64,000 nt of DNA from Flavobacterium franklandianum (GCF_007097365.1 NZ_VJZR01000003.1:186001-250000); one strand, 5' to 3'. Shown: positions 18,201-26,858, counted from the stretch's first letter. Notes: generated by a model from the sequence alone, not told the origin. Numbers and translations: made by a program.

Positions 18201-20104
18201 TATAAAATGTTTGAAGCATTAAATCGAATTCGGATGATTTCTTGCAATTCTTTAATGGTTTTAAACGTACTTTTCAGCTTTATTTTTTCGGCTTTTGACA
18301 AGGTATCCAAGGAAATGTATTGCCCAGAGTCATTGTGTAAAAGACCTTGTTTGGTTCTGAATTTTAATAAGGCCTTGTATGAATATGCACAAGCCAAATA
18401 CAACTCGCTGTTGGCAGGTTCTAATTCTGCCAATTTTTCAAAACGTTCTGCGGTATTGCTAATAGATTTTACCGAATGGGAGAGAATCAAGACTCTTGCT
18501 GCATCTGCGAGAGGCATTAATGCTCGGTTTTTTATATTAAAAAAGTCTTTATGAGCACCATCTTGTTCTAATAAAAATTCTCTAAAAAAACCTGTCGGAG
18601 ATTGACTTTGTAAGGCACCGCTAACTAAATGTATATAAAATGTTGGATTGGCTTTTACATCTTCAAAGATAAAATCCGATAAATTATTAACTAAATCACT
18701 GTCTCCATATGCCAAACTGTAATCAAAAAATATGAATGATAAGAGTACTTCATTTTTTCCGGTATTGGTTATCCAATGGTGTACTTTATTTTTGCATTCG
18801 CTAAGACTCAAACACCAATCGGGATTAGAAGCCATCATCTCGGCAGGGCAATATTCATAACCAATATCAAAAAGTCCTTTATTGATTCGAGTTGCTAATT
18901 CTAAAAAATATTTTTTGGTTGCTTCTTCTAATTCTTCAGCAACGTCTTCATAAATTAAAGCATTGTCTTGGTCAGTTTGTAATAATTGTTCGCTTCTTCC
19001 TTGACTTCCCAATGCCAGCCACGAAAATTTAACTGGTGGTTGCGAATCCATTTTTTTTAGCACGATTCCAATTACTTGTTTCGTACAGGCATCATTTAAT
19101 TCAGAAATTATTTTAGAAGTAAGTGTCATCGGGATATTTTGATCCAAATAACCTTGTAATAAATGCAAAATACCAGCACGAATGAGCTTGATTTTCTTGA
19201 ATTTCTTAGCTCTTTTTATGGCTCTTAACAAAACTGCAGGATTGTTGCCAATAGATACCATAACATCATGCTTGGATAACATTCCAACGGCTTTCGAATT
19301 TATTGTTCCATCAACAGTAATGCATAAATGACTGATGTCACTTTTCATCATGGCCATTTGGGCCTGAGTGATTGTCATTTTCGTAGGATAAGTAATCACC
19401 GGCGCAGTCATTATTTCAGATGCTAGAGTTGTGATTGGGAATGCTCCTGTTACGATTTTGTTTCTTAAATCTTTGTCGGTAATAATACCAATGGGAAGCG
19501 AATTTTCGACAACAAGAATAGCTCCCACATTTTTGTTGAGCATAATTTCGGCAGCCTCTTTTGCTGTTGTTGAACTAGAGCAGCTTATTATTTTTTTTGA
19601 ATATTTTACTTCTTGCAAGTCCAATAATTTTGTGTCAGCTTCAATTTCTTCTCCGTATAATTTTCCTCTATGACTTTTAGAAAACGGGTTTAATGTATTG
19701 GAGGCAAAACTTTCTATCAAAAAATTACCAACTGCTTTTTTTTCAAGAGCATAAGGTCTAAAAACATTGATAGGAATAGCATAAAGTATGGTTTCTTCAT
19801 AGGCTCGAGCTTCCATTTTGTAGTTTTCATTGGCTATTAGTGGTCGCAATCCAAAAATATCGCCTTCATCGCACATATCCATGATATCGCTATGTTGGTC
19901 TGCTCTGAGTGCCACAGCTCCTTTGTGAACCACATAAAAACATTCGTGAGTTTCTTCATTTAAGGCAAAAACAACACTGTCTTTTTCTTTGTAAATGATT
20001 GTTATTTGTTCTGAAATAATTTCCAAGTCCATTTGTTTTAAAAAACTAAAAGGAGGGAAGTTTTTTAAAAAGTCGGCGACTCTTTGTGAGATTGTATTTT
20101 TCAT
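18200..20104 (-). CDS. cNMP-binding / CBS pair / DUF294 putative nucleotidyltransferase
   Basis: A 634-residue protein with three parts: an N-terminal cyclic-nucleotide-binding-like domain (about 20-115), a CBS-domain pair (about 175-290, with VGAILVVENSLPIGIITDKDLRN) and a DUF294 nucleotidyltransferase-like domain. The last carries GSQGRSEQ and the acidic pair in QTDQDNALIYED (about 370-388), followed by a C-terminal helical domain. The GS-x9-DxD pattern is that of GlnD-type nucleotidyltransferases. It probably senses adenine nucleotides and modifies an unknown partner. It is coupled to the exonuclease gene that follows. Confidence 0.9.
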   Translation of the reverse strand: MKNTISQRVADFLKNFPPFSFLKQMDLEIISEQITIIYKEKDSVVFALNEETHECFYVVHKGAVALRADQHSDIMDMCDEGDIFGLRPLIANENYKMEARAYEETILYAIPINVFRPYALEKKAVGNFLIESFASNTLNPFSKSHRGKLYGEEIEADTKLLDLQEVKYSKKIISCSSSTTAKEAAEIMLNKNVGAILVVENSLPIGIITDKDLRNKIVTGAFPITTLASEIMTAPVITYPTKMTITQAQMAMMKSDISHLCITVDGTINSKAVGMLSKHDVMVSIGNNPAVLLRAIKRAKKFKKIKLIRAGILHLLQGYLDQNIPMTLTSKIISELNDACTKQVIGIVLKKMDSQPPVKFSWLALGSQGRSEQLLQTDQDNALIYEDVAEELEEATKKYFLELATRINKGLFDIGYEYCPAEMMASNPDWCLSLSECKNKVHHWITNTGKNEVLLSFIFFDYSLAYGDSDLVNNLSDFIFEDVKANPTFYIHLVSGALQSQSPTGFFREFLLEQDGAHKDFFNIKNRALMPLADAARVLILSHSVKSISNTAERFEKLAELEPANSELYLACAYSYKALLKFRTKQGLLHNDSGQYISLDTLSKAEKIKLKSTFKTIKELQEIIRIRFNASNIL

Positions 20105-20140
20105 GATGCTAATTTACAACACTAAATTATTTGTATTTGA

Positions 20141-20166
20141 AAAAAAAAGCCCCGAAAAGGAGCTTT
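20141..20166 (-). terminator. Terminator behind the TerC-family gene
   Basis: On the minus strand AAAGCTCC and GGGGCTTT form a stem with one mismatch around a short T-rich loop, followed by a T-run (positions 20166 to 20141). Confidence 0.75.
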
Positions 20167-20179
20167 GATTCAATTATTT

Positions 20180-20953
20180 TTATTTCTTTTTCTTATCGAC
20201 TTTCATATTCAAGAACTCTACAAATAGTGAAAACGAAATGGCAAAATACAAATACCCTTTTTGTACGGGTGTAACGTGTTCGCCAAAGATTAAAGCATTA
20301 GATAAATGAGCACTTTCGGTGATTAACATAAATCCTATAAGAATTAAAAAAGATAATCCTAAAATTTGAATGGAAGGGTGATTGTTGACAAAAGTCCCAA
20401 CCGGAACCGCAAATTGCATCATAATTAAAACCGAAATAACTACCGCAGTAACCATAATATAAAGCGCCCCTTCGACTCCATTTGTCATCCCAACCGCCGT
20501 TAGGATACTATCGAATGAAAATACCAAATCAATCATGATAATTTGTAAAAGTACACCTTGAAAGGATTTAGAAGCTGCTTTACTAATTTGTTTTTCTTCT
20601 TCCCCTTTTTCTTCCACTTTTTCGTGAATTTCTGTCGTACTTTTATAAATCAGAAATAATCCACCTAATAATAGGATAAGACTTTGTCCAGTAACTCCAG
20701 CCGAAAACCAACTAAAATCAATATAAAACCAAGGCTTTTTCATCTGGATTAAAATACTGATACCAAATAATAGTGCAATCCTCATAAACATGGCCAAAAA
20801 CATCCCAATTTTTGTAGCGCTTTTTCTTTTTTCTGGGGGCAATTTTCCGGTGACAATCGATATGAAAATAATGTTGTCTATTCCGAGAATAATTTCCAGA
20901 AAAGTCAATGTTAATAAGGCAATCCAAGCATCTGGATTTAAAAATACTTCCAT
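20180..20953 (-). CDS. TerC-family integral membrane protein
   Basis: The 257-residue protein has about seven hydrophobic segments. It carries the TerC motifs FLEIILGIDNIIFISI near residue 20 and DLVFSFDSILTAVGM near residue 145, with acidic residues inside membrane helices. TerC/Alx proteins are linked to manganese export and metal supply to exported enzymes; which function applies here cannot be read from sequence. It appears to be transcribed alone, with a terminator directly behind it. Confidence 0.9.
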   Translation of the reverse strand: MEVFLNPDAWIALLTLTFLEIILGIDNIIFISIVTGKLPPEKRKSATKIGMFLAMFMRIALLFGISILIQMKKPWFYIDFSWFSAGVTGQSLILLLGGLFLIYKSTTEIHEKVEEKGEEEKQISKAASKSFQGVLLQIIMIDLVFSFDSILTAVGMTNGVEGALYIMVTAVVISVLIMMQFAVPVGTFVNNHPSIQILGLSFLILIGFMLITESAHLSNALIFGEHVTPVQKGYLYFAISFSLFVEFLNMKVDKKKK

Positions 20954-21010
20954 GTTTTTTTATTATAGGTTATAAGTTGTGAGTTTTTGGTTTATTGTTT
21001 AACGTTGTTC

Positions 21011-21050
21011 AAACTGCAAGTTGGTGCCATCTGCTACCTGCCATCTGAAA
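21011..21050. repeat. Degenerate heptamer array at a stop codon
   Basis: On the minus strand, CAGATGG-type units of 7 bases (CAGATGG, CAGGTAG, CAGATGG) run through the stop codon of the lipoprotein gene ending at 21034, then decay. The stop codon TAG is part of a repeat unit. Confidence 0.7.
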
Positions 21051-21414
21051 TCTTCTCAACGGTTCCACGTTGTTTTTGGTCGCTTCCCACAATTCCGAAT
21101 TCAAAAGTATAGGATTTTTTCGAGGTGGTCAAAATTTTCATGTTAATTGCCTTTTTTTCCTCCATATTCTTTGGATGTATTTTTTGCAAAATATATTCAC
21201 AATCGTTTATCCATCGAATGCTTGAAGTATCGGTTCTGCCTTCAAAAGTTTCAATTTCGATGCTGTCTTTGCGTTCAAAAACCGTAGTTTTTTTGACACC
21301 ATCAACTTCATATTCAAATTTGAATTTCCCAGTTTTGAAATCCTTGCAATTGCGTTCCACATCATAACACGACATTAGTAGCACTAGCGGGAGGAGGAAG
21401 ATTATTTTTTTCAT
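21034..21414 (-). CDS. Small lipoprotein, function unknown
   Basis: The start at ATG 21414 gives 126 residues with a lipoprotein signal MKKIIFLLPLVLLMSC (lipidated Cys at 16). An upstream in-frame ATG at 21561 would add a stretch encoded by a dispersed repeat and overlap the pentapeptide gene, so I reject it. The mature part is rich in charged residues (FKFEYEVDGVKKTTVFERKDSIEIETFEGRTD) and looks like a small beta protein of a Flavobacteriia-specific family. It lies behind the pentapeptide gene and may share its transcript. Confidence 0.8.
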   Translation of the reverse strand: MKKIIFLLPLVLLMSCYDVERNCKDFKTGKFKFEYEVDGVKKTTVFERKDSIEIETFEGRTDTSSIRWINDCEYILQKIHPKNMEEKKAINMKILTTSKKSYTFEFGIVGSDQKQRGTVEKISDGR

Positions 21415-21437
21415 TTCGTTTTTTTGTTTCAGCTCCA

Positions 21438-21467
21438 CTCTCCTTTGGAGAGGGGCTGGTGGTGAGG
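21438..21467. repeat. Dispersed palindromic repeat with CTCTCC/GGAGAG core
   Basis: CTCTCC, TTT and GGAGAG (21438-21452) form a small hairpin in a GC-rich stretch continuing GGGCTGGTGGTGAGG. I remember closely similar stretches scattered between genes in Flavobacterium genomes, often mis-called as PPAPLQRR peptides. Only this one copy is in the window, so the repeat status rests on memory. Confidence 0.5.
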
Positions 21468-21469
21468 AT

Positions 21470-22042
21470 TTACTCGATTTTAATATCATATTTGTCCAAA
21501 AGTCCAACAATTCCTTGGGTCGAAAATTTGGCTTTCCGCATCGGGTTCGATTCAGGATCAATTTTATAATTGTAAGCTGTTCTAAAATCGGCTCCAGCTA
21601 ATTGTGTGTCATTAAAAATGGCGTTATCCAAATTGCAATTCTCGAAAGTCGAATTCGTGAGATTCGTTCCAATAAAAGTAACTTCTTTCATCGAACAGGA
21701 ATTGAACTTGGTTTTCGGCATTTTCTTGTTGGCAAAAGACGAATAATCCAAAAGGCAATCCTGAAAACTCACGCCAAACATAAAATCGGCACAAGAATTA
21801 AACTGAATTCCCAGCAATTTGCAGGTTTTGAAATGTACTGTTTTCAAGCTAGTTCCATCCAATTGTGTCATTGACAGATTGCAATCAATGAATTCGCAAT
21901 CCATAAAAGTGTTGTTGCAAAAGTTACTGTTCGAGAAATCACAGTTTTTGAAAACGCAATCTTCAAACTCCCGATTGTTGACTTTTTTGTCGATAAAAGA
22001 AACTTTTTCGAATGTTTTATGTGTGTGTATGAGGTTTTCCAT
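21470..22042 (-). CDS. Pentapeptide-repeat protein
   Basis: A 190-residue protein built almost entirely of pentapeptide repeats with central Phe or Leu, for example CVFKNCDFSNSNF, TFMDCEFIDCNL and STFENCNLDNAIFNDTQLAGADF. It should fold as a right-handed quadrilateral beta-helix. The C-terminal SNPMRKAKFSTQGIVGLLDKYDI resembles Qnr-like proteins that mimic DNA and protect gyrase, but resistance cannot be claimed from this. Its ATG overlaps the stop of the upstream DUF6095 gene by one base. Confidence 0.9.
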   Translation of the reverse strand: MENLIHTHKTFEKVSFIDKKVNNREFEDCVFKNCDFSNSNFCNNTFMDCEFIDCNLSMTQLDGTSLKTVHFKTCKLLGIQFNSCADFMFGVSFQDCLLDYSSFANKKMPKTKFNSCSMKEVTFIGTNLTNSTFENCNLDNAIFNDTQLAGADFRTAYNYKIDPESNPMRKAKFSTQGIVGLLDKYDIKIE

Positions 22043-22263
22043 TAGTCGTTAAATAAACTTCGCATCATTGTTTTTAAACCCAAAAACATCAAATAAACTG
22101 CACCAATACAAACCGTAATTCCGATTCCTAAAACCAAATAATGCCATACATTTTGCTTGTTGATAAACGCATTGTAAATTAGGGATGGGCCGATAAATAA
22201 CAAAGGCAAAGCCCAAGCTAAATATTTTATAGATTTGGATAAAAGTTCTTTGTTAGTTGACAT
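22042..22263 (-). CDS. DUF6095-type small membrane protein
   Basis: A 73-residue protein with two hydrophobic helices (YLAWALPLLFIGPSLIYNAF and YLVLGIGITVCIGAVYLMFL). It matches my recollection of the DUF6095 family of Flavobacteriia, for which no function is known to me. It lies between murQ and the pentapeptide gene, with TAATG coupling to the latter. Confidence 0.8.
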   Translation of the reverse strand: MSTNKELLSKSIKYLAWALPLLFIGPSLIYNAFINKQNVWHYLVLGIGITVCIGAVYLMFLGLKTMMRSLFND

Positions 22264-22290
22264 TTATTTTTAAGGTTTTTAGGAATTCCG

Positions 22291-22325
22291 GGAACTGAAC
22301 ACTTACTACTGATTACTGACCACTA
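22291..22325. repeat. Degenerate heptamer array (CAGTNNT units) at the murQ stop codon
   Basis: On the minus strand the end of murQ reads into CAGTAGT, CAGTAAT, CAGTAGT, AAGTGTT, CAGTTCC: period 7, with conserved AGT. The murQ stop codon TAG lies inside the first unit. Confidence 0.75.
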
Positions 22326-23128
22326 TAATTATCAACAGCTTTACGAACGCTTCCATATTTGGTAAGTAATTCGGCAGCTTTTTCATAGGAAACAGGAATT
22401 TCTCCCATAATCATTTTTACGCCGCGATCCACAAGTTTACTGTTGCTCAATTGCATATCGACCATCTTGTTTCCTTTGACTTTCCCCAGTTGAATCATCG
22501 TCGCGGTCGAAATCATATTGAGTACTAATTTTTGAGCAGTCCCAGCTTTCATTCTCGAACTTCCCGTTACAAATTCGGGACCTACTACCACATCAATAGG
22601 GAATTTTGCTGTTTGCGAAAGCGGACTTCCTGCGTTGCAAGAAATGCTTCCCGTGAGGATGTTTTTTTCGTTGCAGGCTTTCAAACCACCAATTACATAA
22701 GGTGTTGTTCCCGAAGCAGCGATTCCAATCACGACATCATTTGTATTGATATTTTGTTCTTGCAAGTCAATCCAAGCTTGGTTTGCATCATCTTCAGCAT
22801 TTTCTACGGCACGGCGAATGGCTTTGTCACCACCAGCAATTATTCCGTTGACTAAGTCAAAAGGAACACCAAAGGTTGGAGGACATTCCGAAGCATCTAC
22901 AACGCCCAAACGCCCAGAAGTTCCTGCTCCAATATAGAACAGGCGTCCACCAAGTTTCATTTTGGCAACAATTTCAGCAACCAAAACTTCGATTTGTGGC
23001 AAGGCTTTTTCTACAGCAAGAGGCACGGTTTTGTCTTCTTGATTGATATTGGATAATAATTCTGAAACCGTCATTTTTTCTAAATGTTCGTATTTCGAGG
23101 ATTGTTCGGTGGTTTTGGTGAAGGTCAT
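22313..23128 (-). CDS. murQ: N-acetylmuramic acid 6-phosphate etherase MurQ
   Basis: A 271-residue SIS-domain protein with the MurQ hallmarks LFYIGAGTSGRLGVVDASECPPTFG (about 62-86), GIIAGGDKAIRRAVENAEDD, GIAASGTTPYV and VGPEFVTGSSRMKAGTAQK. It cleaves the D-lactyl ether of MurNAc-6-phosphate to GlcNAc-6-phosphate in cell-wall recycling. It is slightly shorter than the roughly 300-residue E. coli form. The start overlaps the stop of the upstream membrane-protein gene by four bases (ATGA). Confidence 0.95.
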   Translation of the reverse strand: MTFTKTTEQSSKYEHLEKMTVSELLSNINQEDKTVPLAVEKALPQIEVLVAEIVAKMKLGGRLFYIGAGTSGRLGVVDASECPPTFGVPFDLVNGIIAGGDKAIRRAVENAEDDANQAWIDLQEQNINTNDVVIGIAASGTTPYVIGGLKACNEKNILTGSISCNAGSPLSQTAKFPIDVVVGPEFVTGSSRMKAGTAQKLVLNMISTATMIQLGKVKGNKMVDMQLSNSKLVDRGVKMIMGEIPVSYEKAAELLTKYGSVRKAVDNYSGQ

Positions 23129-23451
23129 TTTATAAAATTATAAATAAAAATGCTAATGAAAATTAAGGAAAAAATATTTAAAATCATCAAAGAATTTAAA
23201 AATATGTTTTTTGAATCCTTGTCTAAAAACAGAAATTTATTAAAAAGGAAATTTACTGATATGTAAAATAGAATTATAAAAAAATTAAGTATTAATTTAC
23301 CTAAAATGAATGTACATAAAGAATTTTGGATAATTCCTTCAGATTGTTCTTTACTTCCGATATAAAAAAAAGTAGTTACTAAAATGGTAACTATTGAAAA
23401 AATGTTTAAAACAGAAAAAGTTTTTTTTATAGTGCTAATTAACAGATACAT
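23125..23451 (-). CDS. Small three-helix membrane protein, unknown
   Basis: A 108-residue, strongly hydrophobic protein with about three membrane segments and Phe/Ile/Leu-rich, A+T-rich codons. I do not recognise a family. It is sandwiched by overlaps: its start lies 13 bases inside the DUF5615 gene and its stop overlaps the murQ start. It is thus probably translated as part of the DUF433-DUF5615-murQ transcript. Confidence 0.65.
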   Translation of the reverse strand: MYLLISTIKKTFSVLNIFSIVTILVTTFFYIGSKEQSEGIIQNSLCTFILGKLILNFFIILFYISVNFLFNKFLFLDKDSKNIFLNSLMILNIFSLIFISIFIYNFIK

Positions 23452-23783
23452 TCAATATGATTTTCTTTTGCAATAATAAGTTTTGAATTTTTTATTTCCG
23501 ATTGGATTTTATCCCAATTGTCATTGAAGTAGAGATGTAATTGTTTTAAAGTGCAATTACCTAATTGGAAATAAATTATTTTGGGAGCATTTTCCGCAAC
23601 CAAAAAACGGTTATAGAAATCAGTGTCTTTTGTAAGTATGACCAATTCGTTTTTCAAGGCATAATTCCATATTTCAGTATCACTCATTTGTAAATTAATG
23701 TCGGATACAAAAACAAAATTTTGATCATTAAAAAAACTGAAATATTTTGGCAAATTGACATCGACTAAAAATGAAAAATTCAT
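23439..23783 (-). CDS. DUF5615 PIN-like protein, probable toxin
   Basis: A 114-residue protein beginning MNFSFLVDVNLPKYF, with the first acidic residue of a PIN-like fold at D8, followed by SDTEIWNYALKNELVILTKDTDF (further acidic residues). That is the DUF5615/Mut7-C-like pattern of VapC-type RNases. It starts two bases behind a DUF433 gene, the standard antitoxin partner. RNase activity is inferred from the family. Confidence 0.85.
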   Translation of the reverse strand: MNFSFLVDVNLPKYFSFFNDQNFVFVSDINLQMSDTEIWNYALKNELVILTKDTDFYNRFLVAENAPKIIYFQLGNCTLKQLHLYFNDNWDKIQSEIKNSKLIIAKENHIECIC

Positions 23784-23785
23784 AG

Positions 23786-24025
23786 TTAACTGGCTAATTG
23801 AATGTCATTTTTATGAGAAGACAAGTTTTTTAGTGCAAAAGCAATACAAGCTTGAATATCCTCTTTTTCGAGAAATGGATAAGCTTCTAAAATAGATTCC
23901 ACAGAATCTCCTGCTGATAAATACTGCAAAATAGTTTCCACAGTAATTCTCATTCCTCTGACTGTTGGTTTGCCATTGCAAACGTCTGGTTTTGTGGTAA
24001 TTCTTTCTAAAACAGTTGCGTCCAT
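23786..24025 (-). CDS. DUF433 protein, probable antitoxin
   Basis: A 79-residue protein with the DUF433 core ITTKPDVCNGKPTVRGMRITVETILQYLSAGDSVESILEAYPFLEKEDIQACI, which folds as a winged-helix-like DNA-binding domain. It precedes the DUF5615 gene by two bases, the usual order for this toxin-antitoxin pair. It probably neutralises the toxin and autoregulates the pair. Confidence 0.88.
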   Translation of the reverse strand: MDATVLERITTKPDVCNGKPTVRGMRITVETILQYLSAGDSVESILEAYPFLEKEDIQACIAFALKNLSSHKNDIQLAS

Positions 24026-24056
24026 TTGATTGTTTTTACAAATTTAGTGAATTAAT

Positions 24057-24725
24057 CTATATAAAATACGCCAATACCACCCCAAATATTATCATAGAAA
24101 CTTTGGCAACATTAAATTTATGTCCTTCACTACTTTCGAAAATAATGGTGGACGAAATATGGAATAATATCCCAATAACGACAGCGGTAATTTCGCTATA
24201 ATAGTTGTTCAATACGGGCAAATAGTCCGACAAGATAGTTCCCAACGGTGTCATTATCGCAAAAGTAATCATAAAGGCGAAAATGGCTTTTTTGTTGAGT
24301 TGGGCATTGATGAAAAACATCGTCAAAATGATAGCAATCGGTAAATGATGAATAGCAATTCCGAGCGCTAAATTATGATGATGACTCACGGGAAATCCTT
24401 CTAGAAAAGCATGAATACAAAGGCTGATAAACAACAACCAAGGCATTTGATTCATTTTTTCGTGACCGTGAACGTGACCATGTTCGGCACCTTTAGAGAA
24501 AAATTCTAAAATGATTTGGAATAAAATACCCATCATTATAAAAAGGCCAATGTTGGTATTTTGGCTTTCGTAAACGTCCGGCAACAAGTGCATCACGGTT
24601 AGCGACAATAAAAACGAACCGCTAAAAGCTAGCAATAATTTAAGATTGGTCTTGCTTTTTGGTTTCAAAAATAAGGCAATACCATAACCTAATAGGACTG
24701 AAAATAAGGGTAAAATGTAATTCAT
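24057..24725 (-). CDS. ZIP-family divalent metal transporter
   Basis: A 222-residue protein with about seven membrane helices. Metal-site motifs are in helices 4 and 5: HAFLEGFPVS and GIAIHHLPIAIIL. A His-rich loop (GAEHGHVHGHEK, about 78-89) lies before helix 4, as in many ZIP proteins. It likely takes up zinc, iron or manganese. It lies alone between the toxin-antitoxin pair and a methyltransferase gene. Confidence 0.88.
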   Translation of the reverse strand: MNYILPLFSVLLGYGIALFLKPKSKTNLKLLLAFSGSFLLSLTVMHLLPDVYESQNTNIGLFIMMGILFQIILEFFSKGAEHGHVHGHEKMNQMPWLLFISLCIHAFLEGFPVSHHHNLALGIAIHHLPIAIILTMFFINAQLNKKAIFAFMITFAIMTPLGTILSDYLPVLNNYYSEITAVVIGILFHISSTIIFESSEGHKFNVAKVSMIIFGVVLAYFI

Positions 24726-24736
24726 TATTTTGTTGA

Positions 24737-24838
24737 ATCGTTTAAAAGTTTAAATCGTTTAAAAGTTTAATGTTGTTTACAAGTTTAAAGTTGTTTTGAA
24801 CCCTTAAACAATTTTAAACCTTTAAACTCTCTTCAAAC
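24737..24838. repeat. Degenerate GTTTAAA-type repeat array behind a methyltransferase gene
   Basis: About 100 bases of repeated TTTAAA(A/C) units with spacing of mostly 7 or 10 bases fill the space between the methyltransferase stop (24840) and the ZIP gene start. Sequence units differ from the other arrays in the window but position and style are the same. Confidence 0.6.
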
Positions 24839-24839
24839 C

Positions 24840-25583
24840 CTATTTAAATATCATTATTAATCGTTCGCTATCGGTTTTGTGGAATTTTTTCAGTTTATAA
24901 TCTCCAAAAATATCCAACAAATAAATCCCAGCTTCTTCCATCATTTCTTCAAAATCATTAAGCGTCAATGCTTTTACTTTTTCGGTAAAATGGAATTTTT
25001 CGCCTTGATCTTCAAAGTCAATTTCTTTACAAATATGGCCTTCACTTAAATATCGCTTGATATGAAATTCAATTCCATCGACTGTTTTTACTTCTTCTGG
25101 AACTAAATTACCAATGACTTGATTTACATTCATAAAATCGATTACGGCAAAACCATGTTCGGTCAAACTTTCTTTCATTGCCTTCAAAGTGGTCAAATTG
25201 TCCTGGTCATTTTCGAAATAACCAAAACTAGTGAACAAATTGAAAATAGCATCAAATTTATCTTCGAAAGTCTCACGCATATCGTGAACCTGAAATTTCA
25301 AGGTTTTATTTTGGTTTTTATTGGCTTCGGTAATACTGTTTTCAGACAAATCGGCACCCACGACTTCGTAACCCAATTGGTTCAAATAGATGGAATGACG
25401 CCCTTTGCCACAAGCCAAATCCAGCACTTTAGCCTTCTCTGGAAGATTGAGATAGTGTGTCAAATTATCCATAAAAATCTGGGCTTCTCTATAATTTCTT
25501 TCTTTATATAAGATGTGATAATACGGGGTGTCAAACCAAGAGGCGAACCAATTGTGAGTTTTGGGTTTTAGCGAATTCGGCAT
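24840..25583 (-). CDS. Class I SAM-dependent methyltransferase, substrate unknown
   Basis: A 247-residue Rossmann-fold methyltransferase with motif I VLDLACGKGRHSIYL (about 54-68), motif II acidic residue in VVGADLSENS, and motif IV DAIFNLFTSFGYF. The N-terminal part WFASWFDTPYYHILYKERNYREAQIF is typical of a Bacteroidota family of small-molecule or protein methyltransferases. It is divergent from the THUMP methyltransferase gene, 68 bases away. No substrate can be deduced. Confidence 0.88.
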   Translation of the reverse strand: MPNSLKPKTHNWFASWFDTPYYHILYKERNYREAQIFMDNLTHYLNLPEKAKVLDLACGKGRHSIYLNQLGYEVVGADLSENSITEANKNQNKTLKFQVHDMRETFEDKFDAIFNLFTSFGYFENDQDNLTTLKAMKESLTEHGFAVIDFMNVNQVIGNLVPEEVKTVDGIEFHIKRYLSEGHICKEIDFEDQGEKFHFTEKVKALTLNDFEEMMEEAGIYLLDIFGDYKLKKFHKTDSERLIMIFK

Positions 25584-25651
25584 TTATTCTTTTTCTATTA
25601 ATTCTAGTCAGCAAATTTAGTGTATTTTTGCACCGAATACTTGATTTTACA

Positions 25652-26827
25652 ATGGAAAATAATTTTAGAATGATTGCCAAAACCTTTTTTGGTTTTGAAG
25701 AAATATTGGCAAACGAATTGAAAATGCTGGGCGCACAAGATGTGGAGCCAGGTGTGAGAATGGTGAGTTTCAAAGGAGATAAGGGCTTTATGTACAAAGC
25801 CAATTTGTCTTTGAGAACCGCTTTGAAAATCCTGAAACCCATTTATTTCTTCAAAGCAAGAGATGAAAATTCTTTATATAAAGGGATTTCGGGTGTGAAC
25901 TGGTCGAAATTTATTAATGCCAATCAGACTTTTGTGATTGATGCGACCGTACATTCGGAGTATTTTAATCATTCGGAATTTGTTTCTCAAAAATGTAAGG
26001 ATGCCATCGTGGACCAATTTCGGGAGCGAACAGGGCAACGTCCAAGCATCGAGAAAATTCATCCCGATTTGCGCATTAATATCCACATCGATAAAGACCA
26101 AGTTTCGGTAGCATTAGATACTTCTGGGAATTCGTTGCACCAACGTGGCTATAGAACCGCTACAAATATTGCTCCAATCAACGAAGTATTGGCAGCAGGA
26201 ATCCTATTACTTTCGGGTTGGGACGGACAAGGCGATTTCTTGGATCCCATGTGTGGATCTGGAACATTCTTGGCCGAAGCGGCTATGATTGCATGTAATA
26301 TTCCAGCAAATATCAACCGTAAAGAATTTGCTTTCGAAAAATGGAATGATTGGGACAATGATTTATTTGAATCGATTATGGATTCTTTGATGAAGAAAAT
26401 CAGAGAGTTTCATTATACTATAAAAGGGTATGACAAAGCACCATCGGCAGTTTTGAAAGCCAAAGACAATATCAAAAACGCCAATCTGGACGAATATATT
26501 TCAATCGAAGAACGGAACTTTTTCGACACCGAAAAAACATCGGAAGGAAAATTGCATATGGTTTTCAATCCGCCTTATGACGAACGATTGGATATTCATA
26601 TGGAAGAATTCTACAAGAATATTGGTGACACTTTGAAGAAAAATTATCCAGGAACAAATGCTTGGTTTATAACAGGAAATCTTGAAGCATTGAAATATGT
26701 TGGACTAAAACCTTCCCGAAAAATCAAACTTTTCAACGCCAGTATCGAAGCGAGATTGGTGAAATACGAAATGTATGAAGGAAGCAAGAGAACTAAATTT
26801 CAGGTTTCAGACGATAGTGTTCAGTAA
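25652..26827 (+). CDS. THUMP-domain rRNA N2-guanine methyltransferase (RlmL N-terminal type)
   Basis: A 391-residue protein starting at ATG 25652. It has an N-terminal ferredoxin-like/THUMP region (about 1-165) and a UPF0020 methyltransferase domain with DPMCGSGTFLAEAAMIA (about 200) and the catalytic NPPYDERL motif. The family corresponds to the RlmL half of E. coli RlmKL, which makes m2G in 23S rRNA. A -7-like element TATTTTTG lies at 25623-25630. An upstream in-frame ATG at 25628 falls inside that element, so it is not used here. The last codons run into a CAGTAAT-CAGTTTT repeat. Confidence 0.9.
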   Translation: MENNFRMIAKTFFGFEEILANELKMLGAQDVEPGVRMVSFKGDKGFMYKANLSLRTALKILKPIYFFKARDENSLYKGISGVNWSKFINANQTFVIDATVHSEYFNHSEFVSQKCKDAIVDQFRERTGQRPSIEKIHPDLRINIHIDKDQVSVALDTSGNSLHQRGYRTATNIAPINEVLAAGILLLSGWDGQGDFLDPMCGSGTFLAEAAMIACNIPANINRKEFAFEKWNDWDNDLFESIMDSLMKKIREFHYTIKGYDKAPSAVLKAKDNIKNANLDEYISIEERNFFDTEKTSEGKLHMVFNPPYDERLDIHMEEFYKNIGDTLKKNYPGTNAWFITGNLEALKYVGLKPSRKIKLFNASIEARLVKYEMYEGSKRTKFQVSDDSVQ

Positions 26828-26858
26828 TCAGTTTTTAGGAATTTAATACATTAAAATA

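Noticed and set aside
21415..21561. N-terminal extension of the small lipoprotein to ATG 21561
   Set aside because: It would overlap the pentapeptide gene, encode a dispersed repeat and hide the lipoprotein signal at 21414.
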